The position numbers were made by a program, and so were the translations under genes. DNA of 64,000 nt, from assembly GCA_003599865.1 (NCBI GenBank), contig QZKS01000052.1, positions 1-64,000 of the forward strand. Reading direction: 5' to 3'. The first letter of the stretch is position 1. Each line of letters starts with the position of its first letter. Of this stretch, positions 43,802 to 52,240 are shown piece by piece. The notes beneath the pieces are model-generated. The model was not told the origin of the DNA. It saw only the letters and a list, made by a program, of their open reading frames with translations, and made no database searches. This DNA is from Desulfobacteraceae bacterium (lineage in GTDB: Bacteria > Desulfobacterota > Desulfobacteria > Desulfobacterales > SURF-7).

Positions 43802-43887
43802 CGTGGCCCAAATCAACACGGCTTGCCTTTTGATTCCCTCCTTATTGAGTGGGGGATCAAAAGGGTTCGCCCATCAGGGAGGTTTTT

Positions 43888-44397
43888 ATGAAGGAAAAAA
43901 CAAAAAAAAATGTTTTTAACGCTTTTATCGGAGAGGCAAAAGCATATTTCCGGTTGCTGGCATATGCTGAAAAGGCAGACGAGGAAGATGCGCCGCAAAT
44001 CGCCCTGCTCTTCCGCGCCATTGCCGAAGCAGAGCGCGTGCATGCAATGCGCAATTTGAATCTGGCCAAGGATCTTGTCGTAAAAGACACGGATACCAAT
44101 CTGGAAAACTCCTTTCAACGCGAAAAATCCATCAGTGAGAATATCTATCCGGATTTCCTCAAAGATGCCGAGGAGGAAGGGGAAACCGCCGCGGCACTTG
44201 CCTTCAGCCATGCCAGGGATGCCGAGAGCTATCACGCGAAGCTGTATGAGCGCGCGATCTATCATATGATCAAAGATCAAATGGGAACCTATCACATCTG
44301 CCAGGTCTGCGGTTATGTGACCGATAAAAACCTTCCGGACAAATGTCCGGTCTGTGGTGCACCCAAGGAGAAATTTAAGACACTGTCCGGTGATTGA
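43888..44397 (+). CDS. Rubrerythrin-family protein
   Basis: A 169-residue protein with a ferritin-like di-iron domain: 'KNVFNAFIGEAKAYFRLLAYAEKADEE', 'IALLFRAIAEAERVHAMRNL', and 'FLKDAEEEGETAAALAFSHARDAESYHAKLYERAI', supplying the Glu/His ligands. A C-terminal rubredoxin-like knuckle pair follows (CQVCGY and CPVCGA, 12 residues between). It reduces peroxide in anaerobes. The frame opens at 43849, but the ATG at 43888 follows GGGAGG and gives the normal N-terminus. It lies 86 bases after hbd. Confidence 0.95.
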   Translation: MKEKTKKNVFNAFIGEAKAYFRLLAYAEKADEEDAPQIALLFRAIAEAERVHAMRNLNLAKDLVVKDTDTNLENSFQREKSISENIYPDFLKDAEEEGETAAALAFSHARDAESYHAKLYERAIYHMIKDQMGTYHICQVCGYVTDKNLPDKCPVCGAPKEKFKTLSGD

Positions 44398-44425
44398 TCA
44401 TCAACATCCGATCGTTGATGATCAA
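44394..44425. repeat. Perfect inverted repeat overlapping the rubrerythrin stop codon
   Basis: TTGATCATCAAC (44394-44405) and GTTGATGATCAA (44414-44425) form a 12-bp perfect stem with an 8-base loop; the TGA stop is inside the left arm. No T-run follows, so it may be a transcript-end stabiliser or a protein-binding palindrome and not a classical terminator. Confidence 0.6.
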
Positions 44426-44585
44426 CCGCAACCGTTCATAATTTAAATCCGCTGATTTTTTTCTCTATTTGTTATTTCAACTTGATTTTACAAAACCGAA
44501 ACCGTATGGGAAACTGTAATGTCTGTGTTCAATGTCCGGTTTGGAAAAAGATCATGTTTAATCCTTTCATGAAGGGAGAAATAAA

Positions 44586-45992
44586 GTGGGTGGTGTATTT
44601 GGATGTACCTTGAATGAAGACTGTGTCTGCGACCTTTTTTATGGGACGGATTATTTGTCGCATCTGGGAACAAGACGTGGCGGTATGGCTGTCAAAGGCC
44701 CGGGAATCTTTGAACGTTCCATCCACAATATCGAAAATGATTATTTTCGAACCAAGTTCGAATCCGATTTGCCCAAATTCAAAGGAGGCCTTCAGGGAAT
44801 CGGTGTGATCAGTGATACCGATGCCCAGCCCATGGTCATCAGTTCCCACCTGGGCCAGTTTGCCATTGTGACCGTCGCCAAAATCAACAATATTGAAGAT
44901 CTGTCCCGGAAGGCATTTCAAAAACACCGCCATTTTTCCGAATTGAGCAGCCAGGGAATCAATCCTACGGAACTTGTCGCCAACCTGATCTGCGAAGAGG
45001 CTTCTTTTACCGCAGGCATCCAATATGCGCAGGAGGTTATTCAGGGTTCCTGCTCCATGCTGATTATTGCCGAAGACGGACTGTATGCCGCCCGGGATAA
45101 ACTGGGCCGAACCCCCCTGATCATTGGGAAAAAGGAAAACGGTTATGCCGTATCCTCCGAGACATGCGCATTTCCCAATCTGAACTATGAGACGGAATAT
45201 GAACTGGGTCCCGGTGAAATCGTCCGGTTAACATCCGGTGGATATGAACAGCTGAAAACGCCGGGAGAAAAAATGCAGATCTGTTCATTCTTATGGGTTT
45301 ACTATGGATATCCGGCCTCATCATACGAGAACATCAGTGTGGAACAGGTCCGATATCGCTGCGGGGCAGCCCTTGCAAAAAATGACAATGTGCAGATTGA
45401 TTTTATTTCCGGAATCCCGGATTCGGGTATTGGTCATGCTCTTGGATATGCCCATGAAAAAAAACTCCCCTATCAGCGCGCTTTTGTCAAATACACCCCC
45501 ACCTGGCCCCGGAGCTTTATGCCCCAGAACCAGCAGACCCGGGATCTGGTGGCCCGGATGAAGCTGATTCCGGTCCGGTCTCTGATTCAGGGGAAAAAAA
45601 TTCTGTTTTGTGAAGATTCCATTGTCCGCGGGACACAACTGAAAGATAATGTTCAGGTTCTGTATGATTATGGCGTCAAGGAGGTCCACATGCGGCCGGC
45701 CTGCCCGACACTGATTTATCCTTGTGTATTTTTAAATTTTTCCACATCCCGTTCCACCCTTGATCTTGCCGGACGAAAGGCCATTCAGGAGATTGAAGGC
45801 AGGGAGGATAAAGATCTTGAATTATATGCAACCGCAAATTCCGAAAAAAATCTAGCCATGATTGAAAAGATCCGGCAAAAACTGCGCTTGACGACGCTGG
45901 TATATCAGCGGATGGATGATATGATCCAGTCCATTGGATTACCCAAGGAAAGATTATGTACCCATTGCTGGGACGGCACCAGTTATTTCTAA
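44586..45992 (+). CDS. PurF-like amidophosphoribosyltransferase paralog lacking the catalytic cysteine
   Basis: The protein has the PurF layout: an Ntn-hydrolase glutaminase domain (1-230, 'YGTDYLSHLGTRRGGMAVKG', 'GSCSMLIIAEDGLYAARDKLGRTPLIIG') and a PRTase domain with the PRPP loop 'ILFCEDSIVRGTQL'. The cluster cysteines of Fe-S PurF enzymes are kept ('ICSFLWVYYGYPAS', 'LIYPC', 'LCTHC'). The start must be GTG 44586: GAAGGGAG lies 7 bases upstream, a stop (TAA) lies 9 codons upstream, and no other start exists between. The protein thus begins Met-Gly-Gly-Val-Phe-Gly, where PurF has Met-Cys-Gly; without that N-terminal Cys it cannot hydrolyse glutamine. glnA follows after 30 bases. Role uncertain. 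Confidence 0.85.
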   Translation: MGGVFGCTLNEDCVCDLFYGTDYLSHLGTRRGGMAVKGPGIFERSIHNIENDYFRTKFESDLPKFKGGLQGIGVISDTDAQPMVISSHLGQFAIVTVAKINNIEDLSRKAFQKHRHFSELSSQGINPTELVANLICEEASFTAGIQYAQEVIQGSCSMLIIAEDGLYAARDKLGRTPLIIGKKENGYAVSSETCAFPNLNYETEYELGPGEIVRLTSGGYEQLKTPGEKMQICSFLWVYYGYPASSYENISVEQVRYRCGAALAKNDNVQIDFISGIPDSGIGHALGYAHEKKLPYQRAFVKYTPTWPRSFMPQNQQTRDLVARMKLIPVRSLIQGKKILFCEDSIVRGTQLKDNVQVLYDYGVKEVHMRPACPTLIYPCVFLNFSTSRSTLDLAGRKAIQEIEGREDKDLELYATANSEKNLAMIEKIRQKLRLTTLVYQRMDDMIQSIGLPKERLCTHCWDGTSYF

Positions 45993-46022
45993 ACCTGTCA
46001 GGATAAAAATAAGGAAATCGCC

Positions 46023-47351
46023 ATGATTTGCAATAATGAAGAAGATGTCATTCGATTTGTTAAAGAAAACAATGTCAGTTTTATCCAGTTCTGGTTTACG
46101 GATGTCCTGGGTTTCCTGAAAAGTTTTTCCGTCACTTCTTCCGAGCTGGAAGAGGGCCTGACGGAGGGAATGGGTTTTGACGGCTCCTCTGTAGAAGGAT
46201 TTGCCCGGATTGAGGAAAGCGATATGATTGCCAAGCCGGATCCGACAACCCTGCAGCTCATTCCCTGGCGGAATGATGACAAACCCGTGGCCCGCCTTTT
46301 CTGTGACATATTGAATCCCGATGGAACGCCCTATGCCGGCGACCCCCGTTATGTGTTCAAACGGCTGCTGAAAAAAGTGAAAGATCAGGGATATACCTTC
46401 TATATCGGGCCTGAACTGGAATTTTTCTATTTTCACGATGATACGGAGCCGAAAATCCTGGACAAAGGGGGGTATTTTGACTCCCGTCCCATCGACATGG
46501 GAAGCTCCCTGAAGCGGGAAACCATATTCGCCCTTCAGGCAATGGGGATTCAGGTTGAATACAGCCATCATGAGGTCGCCCCGAGCCAGCATGAAATCGA
46601 CCTTCGATATGATGAAGGCCTCCTGATGGCGGACAAAACCATGACCTATCGGATTGTTGTGAAAGAAATCGCCAGACAGCATGGAAGATATGCCACATTC
46701 ATGCCCAAACCCATTGCCAAGGAAAACGGCAGCGGCATGCATGTTCATCAATCCCTTTTCAAAGGGGATCGAAATGCTTTCCATGATACCGGCGATCAAT
46801 ATCACCTGTCGGATCTGGCCAAACATTATATTGCCGGCCTGCTTCATCATGCACCGGAAATTACTGCCATCACGAATCAGTGGGTGAATTCGTACAAACG
46901 GCTTGTGCCCGGATATGAGGCCCCGGTTTATGTGTCCTGGGCCCGGAGAAACCGCTCTGCCATGATCCGGGTTCCCATGTACAAACCCGGCAAAGAAAAA
47001 GCGACCCGGATTGAATTTCGCTCCCCTGATCCGGCCTGCAACCCCTATCTGGCGTATGCGGTCATGCTGGGAGCCGGACTGGAAGGAATTGAAAAAAAAT
47101 ACCCTCTTCCTGCGCCCATCGAAGAAGACATCTATGAAATGAAAGCGCAGGAACGGAAACAGCACGGGATCGAAGATCTGCCGGAAAATCTGTACGCCGC
47201 CATCCAGCTTACGGAAAAAAGCAGCCTGGTCAAAAATATACTGGGAGATCACGTTCACGCGAAATTTATCGAAAACAAAAAGATTGAATGGGATCTGTAT
47301 CGGACTCATGTCAGCAGATATGAGATTGAACGTTATCTGCCTAAACTATAG
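46023..47351 (+). CDS. glnA: Glutamine synthetase type I
   Basis: A 442-residue glutamine synthetase that makes glutamine from glutamate, ammonia and ATP. It has the beta-Grasp domain (1-100, 'QFWFTDVLGFLKSFSVTSSELEEGLTEGMGFDGSSVEGF'), metal-ligand segments 'GPELEFFYF' and 'YSHHEVAPSQHEIDLRY', the His 'KENGSGMHVHQSLF', the ATP/glutamate segment 'NQWVNSYKRLVPGYEAPVYVSWARRNRSAMIRVP' and 'ATRIEFRSPDPACNPYLAYAVML'. The length fits the GSI-alpha type, which lacks an obvious C-terminal adenylylation Tyr loop; here it ends 'YEIERYLPKL'. It starts after AAGGAA and is co-transcribed with the PurF-like gene. Confidence 0.96.
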   Translation: MICNNEEDVIRFVKENNVSFIQFWFTDVLGFLKSFSVTSSELEEGLTEGMGFDGSSVEGFARIEESDMIAKPDPTTLQLIPWRNDDKPVARLFCDILNPDGTPYAGDPRYVFKRLLKKVKDQGYTFYIGPELEFFYFHDDTEPKILDKGGYFDSRPIDMGSSLKRETIFALQAMGIQVEYSHHEVAPSQHEIDLRYDEGLLMADKTMTYRIVVKEIARQHGRYATFMPKPIAKENGSGMHVHQSLFKGDRNAFHDTGDQYHLSDLAKHYIAGLLHHAPEITAITNQWVNSYKRLVPGYEAPVYVSWARRNRSAMIRVPMYKPGKEKATRIEFRSPDPACNPYLAYAVMLGAGLEGIEKKYPLPAPIEEDIYEMKAQERKQHGIEDLPENLYAAIQLTEKSSLVKNILGDHVHAKFIENKKIEWDLYRTHVSRYEIERYLPKL

Positions 47352-47618
47352 GATTTCTGCTGCCCGCGCCATCATTGTCTGGACAGTTCCGAACAGGCTT
47401 CTGTCTTCATGACGGAATAAATACTCCAATCATTTGAATTTAAAAAATTTATAAAAAGCCTAAGGCCGTCAAACAGGATCGGAGTACGGATGATCCGCAG
47501 AATTGTATTTGAAATAAATAAAAAATTTATGATTGATTCGACAGTACAAGTAATATATCAAGGAAAATCTTATCAGCATTATAACCGTTAATGTAAAATC
47601 TTACTGGGCCTGTTGAAT

Positions 47619-49679
47619 ATGAATGAATGCATCCTGGACATTATCATCGTTAATTACAAGAGTACCAATTTTTTAATCAAGAGTCTGAAATCCATATACA
47701 ATGATATTGGCCAGCACCTTGTAAATATTTTTATCCAGGATAATGCTTCCCATGACGGCATCGAAGAGATCATGAAATGCTATCCGGGAATCCAGCTCAC
47801 CATCAATACCAAAAACATCGGTTTTGCCAAAGCCATCAACAATACCATTAAAAACAGCCGTTCGCCCTATATCATGATCGTGAACCCGGACACCATCATC
47901 CGGAAGGGCTTCTTTCAAACCGTCCTCCGGTATATGGACGAACATCGGGATATTGGTATTGTCGGGCCCCAAATATTAAACCATGACGGATCGGTTCAAG
48001 GTTCCGCAAGGGCTTTCCCAACCCCGATTTCCGGCTTCTTTGGAAGAACCTCTTTTTTATCCCGATGGTTCCCCAACAACTGGATCACACGAAACAATAT
48101 TCTCACCAAAAAAATAAACGGCACACTGCCGGTTGAAGTGGACTGGATATCCGGTGCCTGTATGGTCATCAGAAGAAGCGCACTGGCCGATGTGGGCCTT
48201 CTGGATGAGCGGTTCTACATGTACTGGGAGGATGTTGACTGGTGCAAGCGGATGTGGATGAAGGGATGGAAGGTTGTCTATTATCCCAAGATACAGATGG
48301 TTCATTTTGTCGGCGGCAGCAGCAACAAGCGGCCGGCCAAATCCTTGTATGAATTTCACAGAAGCTGCTATCTCTATTTTGTAAAGCATAAGGCATGGCC
48401 TTCCATCATCCTGAAACCGGCGCTTTTCTTAGGGCTTTCTTCACGGCTGCTGCTGTTGTCGCTGTTCCTGTTCTTTCGTCGGGAAACGGCTGAATGCAGG
48501 GAAGTCGGGCAGCCAAAAATTCTGTTTTTGATTACCGAAGACTGGTATTTCTGGTCTCACCGCCTGCCATTGGCCCGTGCTGCCCGTGACTCAGGGTTTG
48601 AAGTTCTCATCGCCACCAGGGTGCATGGTCACCAGGAATGTATTCAACAGGAAGGATTCCGGCTGATTCCCATACGCCTGGAAAGAAAAAGCAAAAGCCT
48701 GCTGAAAGAATTGCAGGGTTTTATCGATATTGTCAAAATATACAAAAAGGAAAAGCCGGATATTGTCCATCATGTGGCCATCAAACCGGTTTTGTATGGT
48801 TCATGGGCGGCAAGGTTAACCCATGTCCCGTTTGTCGTGAACGCCATCGCAGGGCTTGGTTTCATTTTTGTCGCCCAGGGGAAAAAGTCCTCCATTATCC
48901 GGCGACTTGCACAGCTTGCCTATAAAACGGCATTTCTTCCCGAAAATACGATCGGCATTTTCCAGAACCCGGATGATCTGAATCTTTTTATAAACTCAAA
49001 AATACTGAAGAAAAAACGAACTGTTATTATTCGGGGTTCCGGTGTGGATACCTCGGTCTACCAGGATACACCGGAAAAAAACGGCGTTCCCTGTGTAGTG
49101 TTTGCCTCCAGGATGCTCTGGGATAAAGGTGTCGGTGAATATATTGACGCAGCCAAACAGATTCAGGAGCAGGGTATGAATTACCGGTTTTTACTGATTG
49201 GTGATCCTGATCCTGAAAACCCGATGTCGATTCCCAAAAGCTTTCTGGAGAAATGGCACCGCGAAGGCATTGTTGAATGGAGAAACCACAGCAATGAAAT
49301 ACCGGCAATATTTGCAGACGCCAATATTGTTGTTCTGCCTTCATATCGGGAGGGTCTTCCCAAGGTCTTGCTGGAAGCTGCTTCCTGCGGAAGGGCAATT
49401 GTGGCAACCGATGTCCCCGGTTGCCGTGAAATTGTTCGCAATAATGAAACCGGTTTTTTGATTCCCCCGTATGACTCAAAGGCATTGGCCGAGGCAATCA
49501 TCAACCTCGCAACCAACCACGAAAAACGAATCCAAATGGGAAAAAGAAACCGGGAAATTGTCGTCAATGAATTTTCAGAAGAGATTGTCGTCCGGAAAAC
49601 CATGAACATCTATGATCATTTTTTAGGAAAATCCACCCAGGCAGGCCATCCGGATTCAGAACATCATCTATTGAACTGA
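47619..49679 (+). CDS. GT2-GT4 fusion glycosyltransferase
   Basis: Two glycosyltransferases are in one 686-residue chain. Residues 1-285 are a GT2 enzyme of rhamnosyltransferase type: 'LDIIIVNYKSTNFLIKSLKSI', 'NPDTIIRKGFF' with the DxD-like Asp, 'SGACMVIRRSALADVGLLDERFYMYWEDVDWCKRM' (the ED/W acceptor motif). A hydrophobic segment (about 265-290) follows. Residues about 300-675 are a GT4 enzyme: 'KILFLITEDWYFWSHRLPLARAARDSGFEVLIATRV', 'VVFASRMLWDKGVGEYIDAAK', 'VVLPSYREGLPKVLLEAASCGRAIVATDVPGC'. It probably adds two successive sugars to a cell-surface polysaccharide. ATG 47619 is preferred to TTG 47613. No other polysaccharide gene is adjacent. Confidence 0.9.
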   Translation: MNECILDIIIVNYKSTNFLIKSLKSIYNDIGQHLVNIFIQDNASHDGIEEIMKCYPGIQLTINTKNIGFAKAINNTIKNSRSPYIMIVNPDTIIRKGFFQTVLRYMDEHRDIGIVGPQILNHDGSVQGSARAFPTPISGFFGRTSFLSRWFPNNWITRNNILTKKINGTLPVEVDWISGACMVIRRSALADVGLLDERFYMYWEDVDWCKRMWMKGWKVVYYPKIQMVHFVGGSSNKRPAKSLYEFHRSCYLYFVKHKAWPSIILKPALFLGLSSRLLLLSLFLFFRRETAECREVGQPKILFLITEDWYFWSHRLPLARAARDSGFEVLIATRVHGHQECIQQEGFRLIPIRLERKSKSLLKELQGFIDIVKIYKKEKPDIVHHVAIKPVLYGSWAARLTHVPFVVNAIAGLGFIFVAQGKKSSIIRRLAQLAYKTAFLPENTIGIFQNPDDLNLFINSKILKKKRTVIIRGSGVDTSVYQDTPEKNGVPCVVFASRMLWDKGVGEYIDAAKQIQEQGMNYRFLLIGDPDPENPMSIPKSFLEKWHREGIVEWRNHSNEIPAIFADANIVVLPSYREGLPKVLLEAASCGRAIVATDVPGCREIVRNNETGFLIPPYDSKALAEAIINLATNHEKRIQMGKRNREIVVNEFSEEIVVRKTMNIYDHFLGKSTQAGHPDSEHHLLN

Positions 49680-49693
49680 CTTCCGGCATTGGA

Positions 49694-50563
49694 TCAATTT
49701 TCCGCAACATTCATCAGAAAAGACTGCAAGTTGGTACTCTTATGACGCAAACCCAGTTTTTTGCGGATGTTTTTTCTGTGATAATCCACCGCATTGGATG
49801 ATATCCGGAGAATATCGGCGATTTCCTTGGTCGGCCTTCCCTCTTTCACAAAAGAGGCGACCTTGATTTCCTGCGGTGTGAGATGTTGATGCAATACGGA
49901 CATCCGTTTTAAAAACGGCGACAGGATATCCCGGATATGTCCCTCGATAATCTCGATATACTGCTGCTGTCTGGGTGTCGGATTGGCATCTTTCAGCTTC
50001 TCCAGATAGCTCATGACAAAACTTCTCACATTGGATACAAACCGGTCTTCCATGTCCCGTTTATCCATTTCATGCTGCTGTAACAGTACCTTCAATGCTG
50101 TATTGGCATCCTCAAGATGCCTTGTTTTCTGCGCAAGTTCCTCTTCCCGTTTCCGGATCATCTCTTCCGCCTGTTTGATCGGGGTAATGTTTTCATGGCT
50201 TACGACAACCCGGCATGGCCCGGCGTCTTCCACCCTTGTGACCCGTAAGTAAAACCACATTTTTTTTTCAGGCGTATGACATGGATACTCCATGAGAAAC
50301 TCATCCAGGCCGCCGTTCATCACTTCCCGTATCCCGGCTGCCGATTGACGGGCATATTCCGCATCTTCTCCTTGAGCCGTATCACACACCTTCAGGTAAT
50401 TGATCCCGATCCAATCGGATCCCGACCGGAATGGATTGGAGGCGCCAAAATTACGCCAGGCCTTATTGGTTTCAATGATCACACCATTTTTATCCAGAAT
50501 TGCGACATGAGCGGACAGTGAGTCCAGTATGGTTTTTTCAAATGAACCGATGATTTTTTCCAT
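49694..50563 (-). CDS. PAS-LuxR transcriptional regulator
   Basis: It has an N-terminal PAS domain (about 10-130, 'LDSLSAHVAILDKNGVIIETNKAWRNFG', 'WFYLRVTRVEDAGPCRVVVSHENITPIKQAEE'), a coiled coil (about 130-185), then a helical region and a LuxR-type helix-turn-helix at about 225-285 ('LTPQEIKVASFVKEGRPTKEIADILRISSNAVDYHRKNIRKKLGL'). It is a one-component DNA-binding sensor, not a receiver protein. It is the last gene of the minus-strand group that includes sbtA-sbtM. The ligand is unknown. The ATG at 50563 follows GGGGAC. Confidence 0.9.
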   Translation of the reverse strand: MEKIIGSFEKTILDSLSAHVAILDKNGVIIETNKAWRNFGASNPFRSGSDWIGINYLKVCDTAQGEDAEYARQSAAGIREVMNGGLDEFLMEYPCHTPEKKMWFYLRVTRVEDAGPCRVVVSHENITPIKQAEEMIRKREEELAQKTRHLEDANTALKVLLQQHEMDKRDMEDRFVSNVRSFVMSYLEKLKDANPTPRQQQYIEIIEGHIRDILSPFLKRMSVLHQHLTPQEIKVASFVKEGRPTKEIADILRISSNAVDYHRKNIRKKLGLRHKSTNLQSFLMNVAEN

Positions 50564-50682
50564 TGTCCCCCTTTCGGGCAGTCACAATCTGCTCATCCTT
50601 TTCAGCAGCTCAAAACTTCAAGATATACCGGCATCTGCACGTTACAGGGCAGCTTTCTCTTCCCCGCAGCACCGCCTGTGAC

Positions 50683-51654
50683 TTACAGGGAGGTGCGTAA
50701 CTTCAGCTCGACAGGATGCGGCTTCAGATAGACCTGCCGGCTCAGATAAGGCTGTTCATATTTTCGAATATAGTGGTTGATCAGTGTAATCGGAACCAGA
50801 AGCGGGGCATTGCCGATTCGATATTCATCGATAATTTCAAGCAGCTCTTTTTTTTCATCCCCGGTCAACTGCTTTTTGAAATATCCCATCATATGCTGAA
50901 GAACATTCACCTGTTTTTTTGTTGTTGTTTTGAGTCTTAAGGCCTCCAGCAGCAATTCTTCATATCGCTGATACAATGCATCCGGTTCTGTCTTTTTTCC
51001 TTCGGCAACCAGTTTGCCCATGGCCCGATAGTGCACCGGACTGTGGGAAAGAATCAACAGTTTATGATGCGTATGAAAATCCACAAGCGTCCCCATCCGT
51101 TTGTCCTGCTTCAGGGTATCCCGCCAGCGTTTCAGGGTAAAAATACTTTCAATAAAATTCTCGCGCAATCCGGAGTCATTCAACCGGCCTTCCTCTTCAG
51201 CCGGAATCAGCGGGAAATGCTCAACAAACGCCCGGGCAAACAGACCAACCCCGTTTTTCAGAAAGCCGCCTTTATCATTGTAAACCTTGACCTTGAACAG
51301 GCCGCTGCTGGGGGAATCTTTTTTAAAAATAAACCCGCAAAGATTTTCCCCGGCAAGTTCCCTGACCCGCGACTTTGCCCAATGCTGCATCTGTTCGGTC
51401 AGATCTTTTTGGGTCTTGGAGGTAACCAGACGCGGATGATCCGGATCTCCCGTCAGCCTGAGGGTCTCCCGGGGAATTCCCAGTCCGCATTCCACCTCAG
51501 GGCAGACCGGCACATATTCCAGATACGCCCCCAGGGTGTCGGTAAGAAAGCGATCCCGGCAATGCCCGCCGTTCCAGCGAACACTTTCACCGGCCAGACA
51601 GGCACTGATCCCGATCCGGATAGGACCGGACTCGGCATAAATTTTGTTTGTCAT
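50683..51654 (-). CDS. DUF523-DUF1722 protein (YbgA-like)
   Basis: The N-terminal DUF523 domain (1-150) has 'RIGISACLAGESVRWNGGHCRD', 'YVPVCPEVECGLGIPRETLRL' and 'GFIFKKDSPSSGLFKVKVY'. The DUF1722 domain follows at about 190-310 ('LVDFHTHHKLLILSHSPVHYRAMGKLVAEGKK'). Stand-alone DUF523 enzymes include iron-sulfur thiouracil desulfidases that use a third Cys in a SPSCG motif; here that position is Ser (SPSSG), so the same chemistry may not apply. Function is unproved. Confidence 0.85.
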   Translation of the reverse strand: MTNKIYAESGPIRIGISACLAGESVRWNGGHCRDRFLTDTLGAYLEYVPVCPEVECGLGIPRETLRLTGDPDHPRLVTSKTQKDLTEQMQHWAKSRVRELAGENLCGFIFKKDSPSSGLFKVKVYNDKGGFLKNGVGLFARAFVEHFPLIPAEEEGRLNDSGLRENFIESIFTLKRWRDTLKQDKRMGTLVDFHTHHKLLILSHSPVHYRAMGKLVAEGKKTEPDALYQRYEELLLEALRLKTTTKKQVNVLQHMMGYFKKQLTGDEKKELLEIIDEYRIGNAPLLVPITLINHYIRKYEQPYLSRQVYLKPHPVELKLRTSL

Positions 51655-51708
51655 GTCCTTTTCCCTGAATTTCAGTCCTGGAACAAAAAAAGAACCGCAA
51701 CGATTGAA

Positions 51709-52086
51709 TCATTCCTGTTCACCCGAACCGATCAAAGGCAATTCCTGTTCCAGCTGAAAATACACCAGATAAGATTTCTCATCCGTCTCCTTATATTTTC
51801 TTCTTCTCAGGGAAGCAATCTGTTCCGGATCGTCATCCTCCCTGACTTTTTTTAAAAAAAGCCGTTTTCCATGATATCCTTCCCCCTCTTCCAGGAACAG
51901 ATAGATGGCATACGGATTCTCCTGCACATATTTGTGTGTCAGCCGGTCCCGCATGATAAACCCGAATGTCCCGTCTTCAAACAGATGCGGGCGGCTGTAA
52001 ACAGCGCTGTCCACCTTTCCGTCTTTTCCTGCTGTGGACAGGACCCCGACCCCTTTGGTGTTTTTGAAATAGGCCTGATAATCCAT
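51709..52086 (-). CDS. Pyridoxamine 5'-phosphate oxidase-like flavin-binding protein
   Basis: A 125-residue split-barrel protein: 'GVGVLSTAGKDGKVDSAVYSRPHLFEDGTFGFIMRDRLTHKYVQENPYAIYLFLEEGEGYHGKRLFLKKV' matches the PPOX/general stress protein 26 type that binds FMN or F420. AGGAGG lies 6 bases before the ATG. It is 154 bases downstream of sbtM on the same strand and might be a redox partner of the selenobiotic peptide, but such proteins are common and the link is only positional. Confidence 0.85.
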   Translation of the reverse strand: MDYQAYFKNTKGVGVLSTAGKDGKVDSAVYSRPHLFEDGTFGFIMRDRLTHKYVQENPYAIYLFLEEGEGYHGKRLFLKKVREDDDPEQIASLRRRKYKETDEKSYLVYFQLEQELPLIGSGEQE

Positions 52087-52240
52087 TGTGACCTCCTAAC
52101 CCTTGATCAGGTATCATTCGTATCTAATATCAAAATGATGGTTGCAACTCGATAATCTGTTCACATAATTACCACGATATCCCGTTTGGCAATCCGGAAA
52201 TGCCGGTATATGCCGGCAGCAAAAACCTTCCGACCGATTT

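Noticed and set aside
45954..47309. Long 451-codon minus-strand frame opposite glnA
   Set aside because: Glutamine synthetase on the plus strand has every family motif; the antisense frame is an artefact of codon bias with no recognisable domain.
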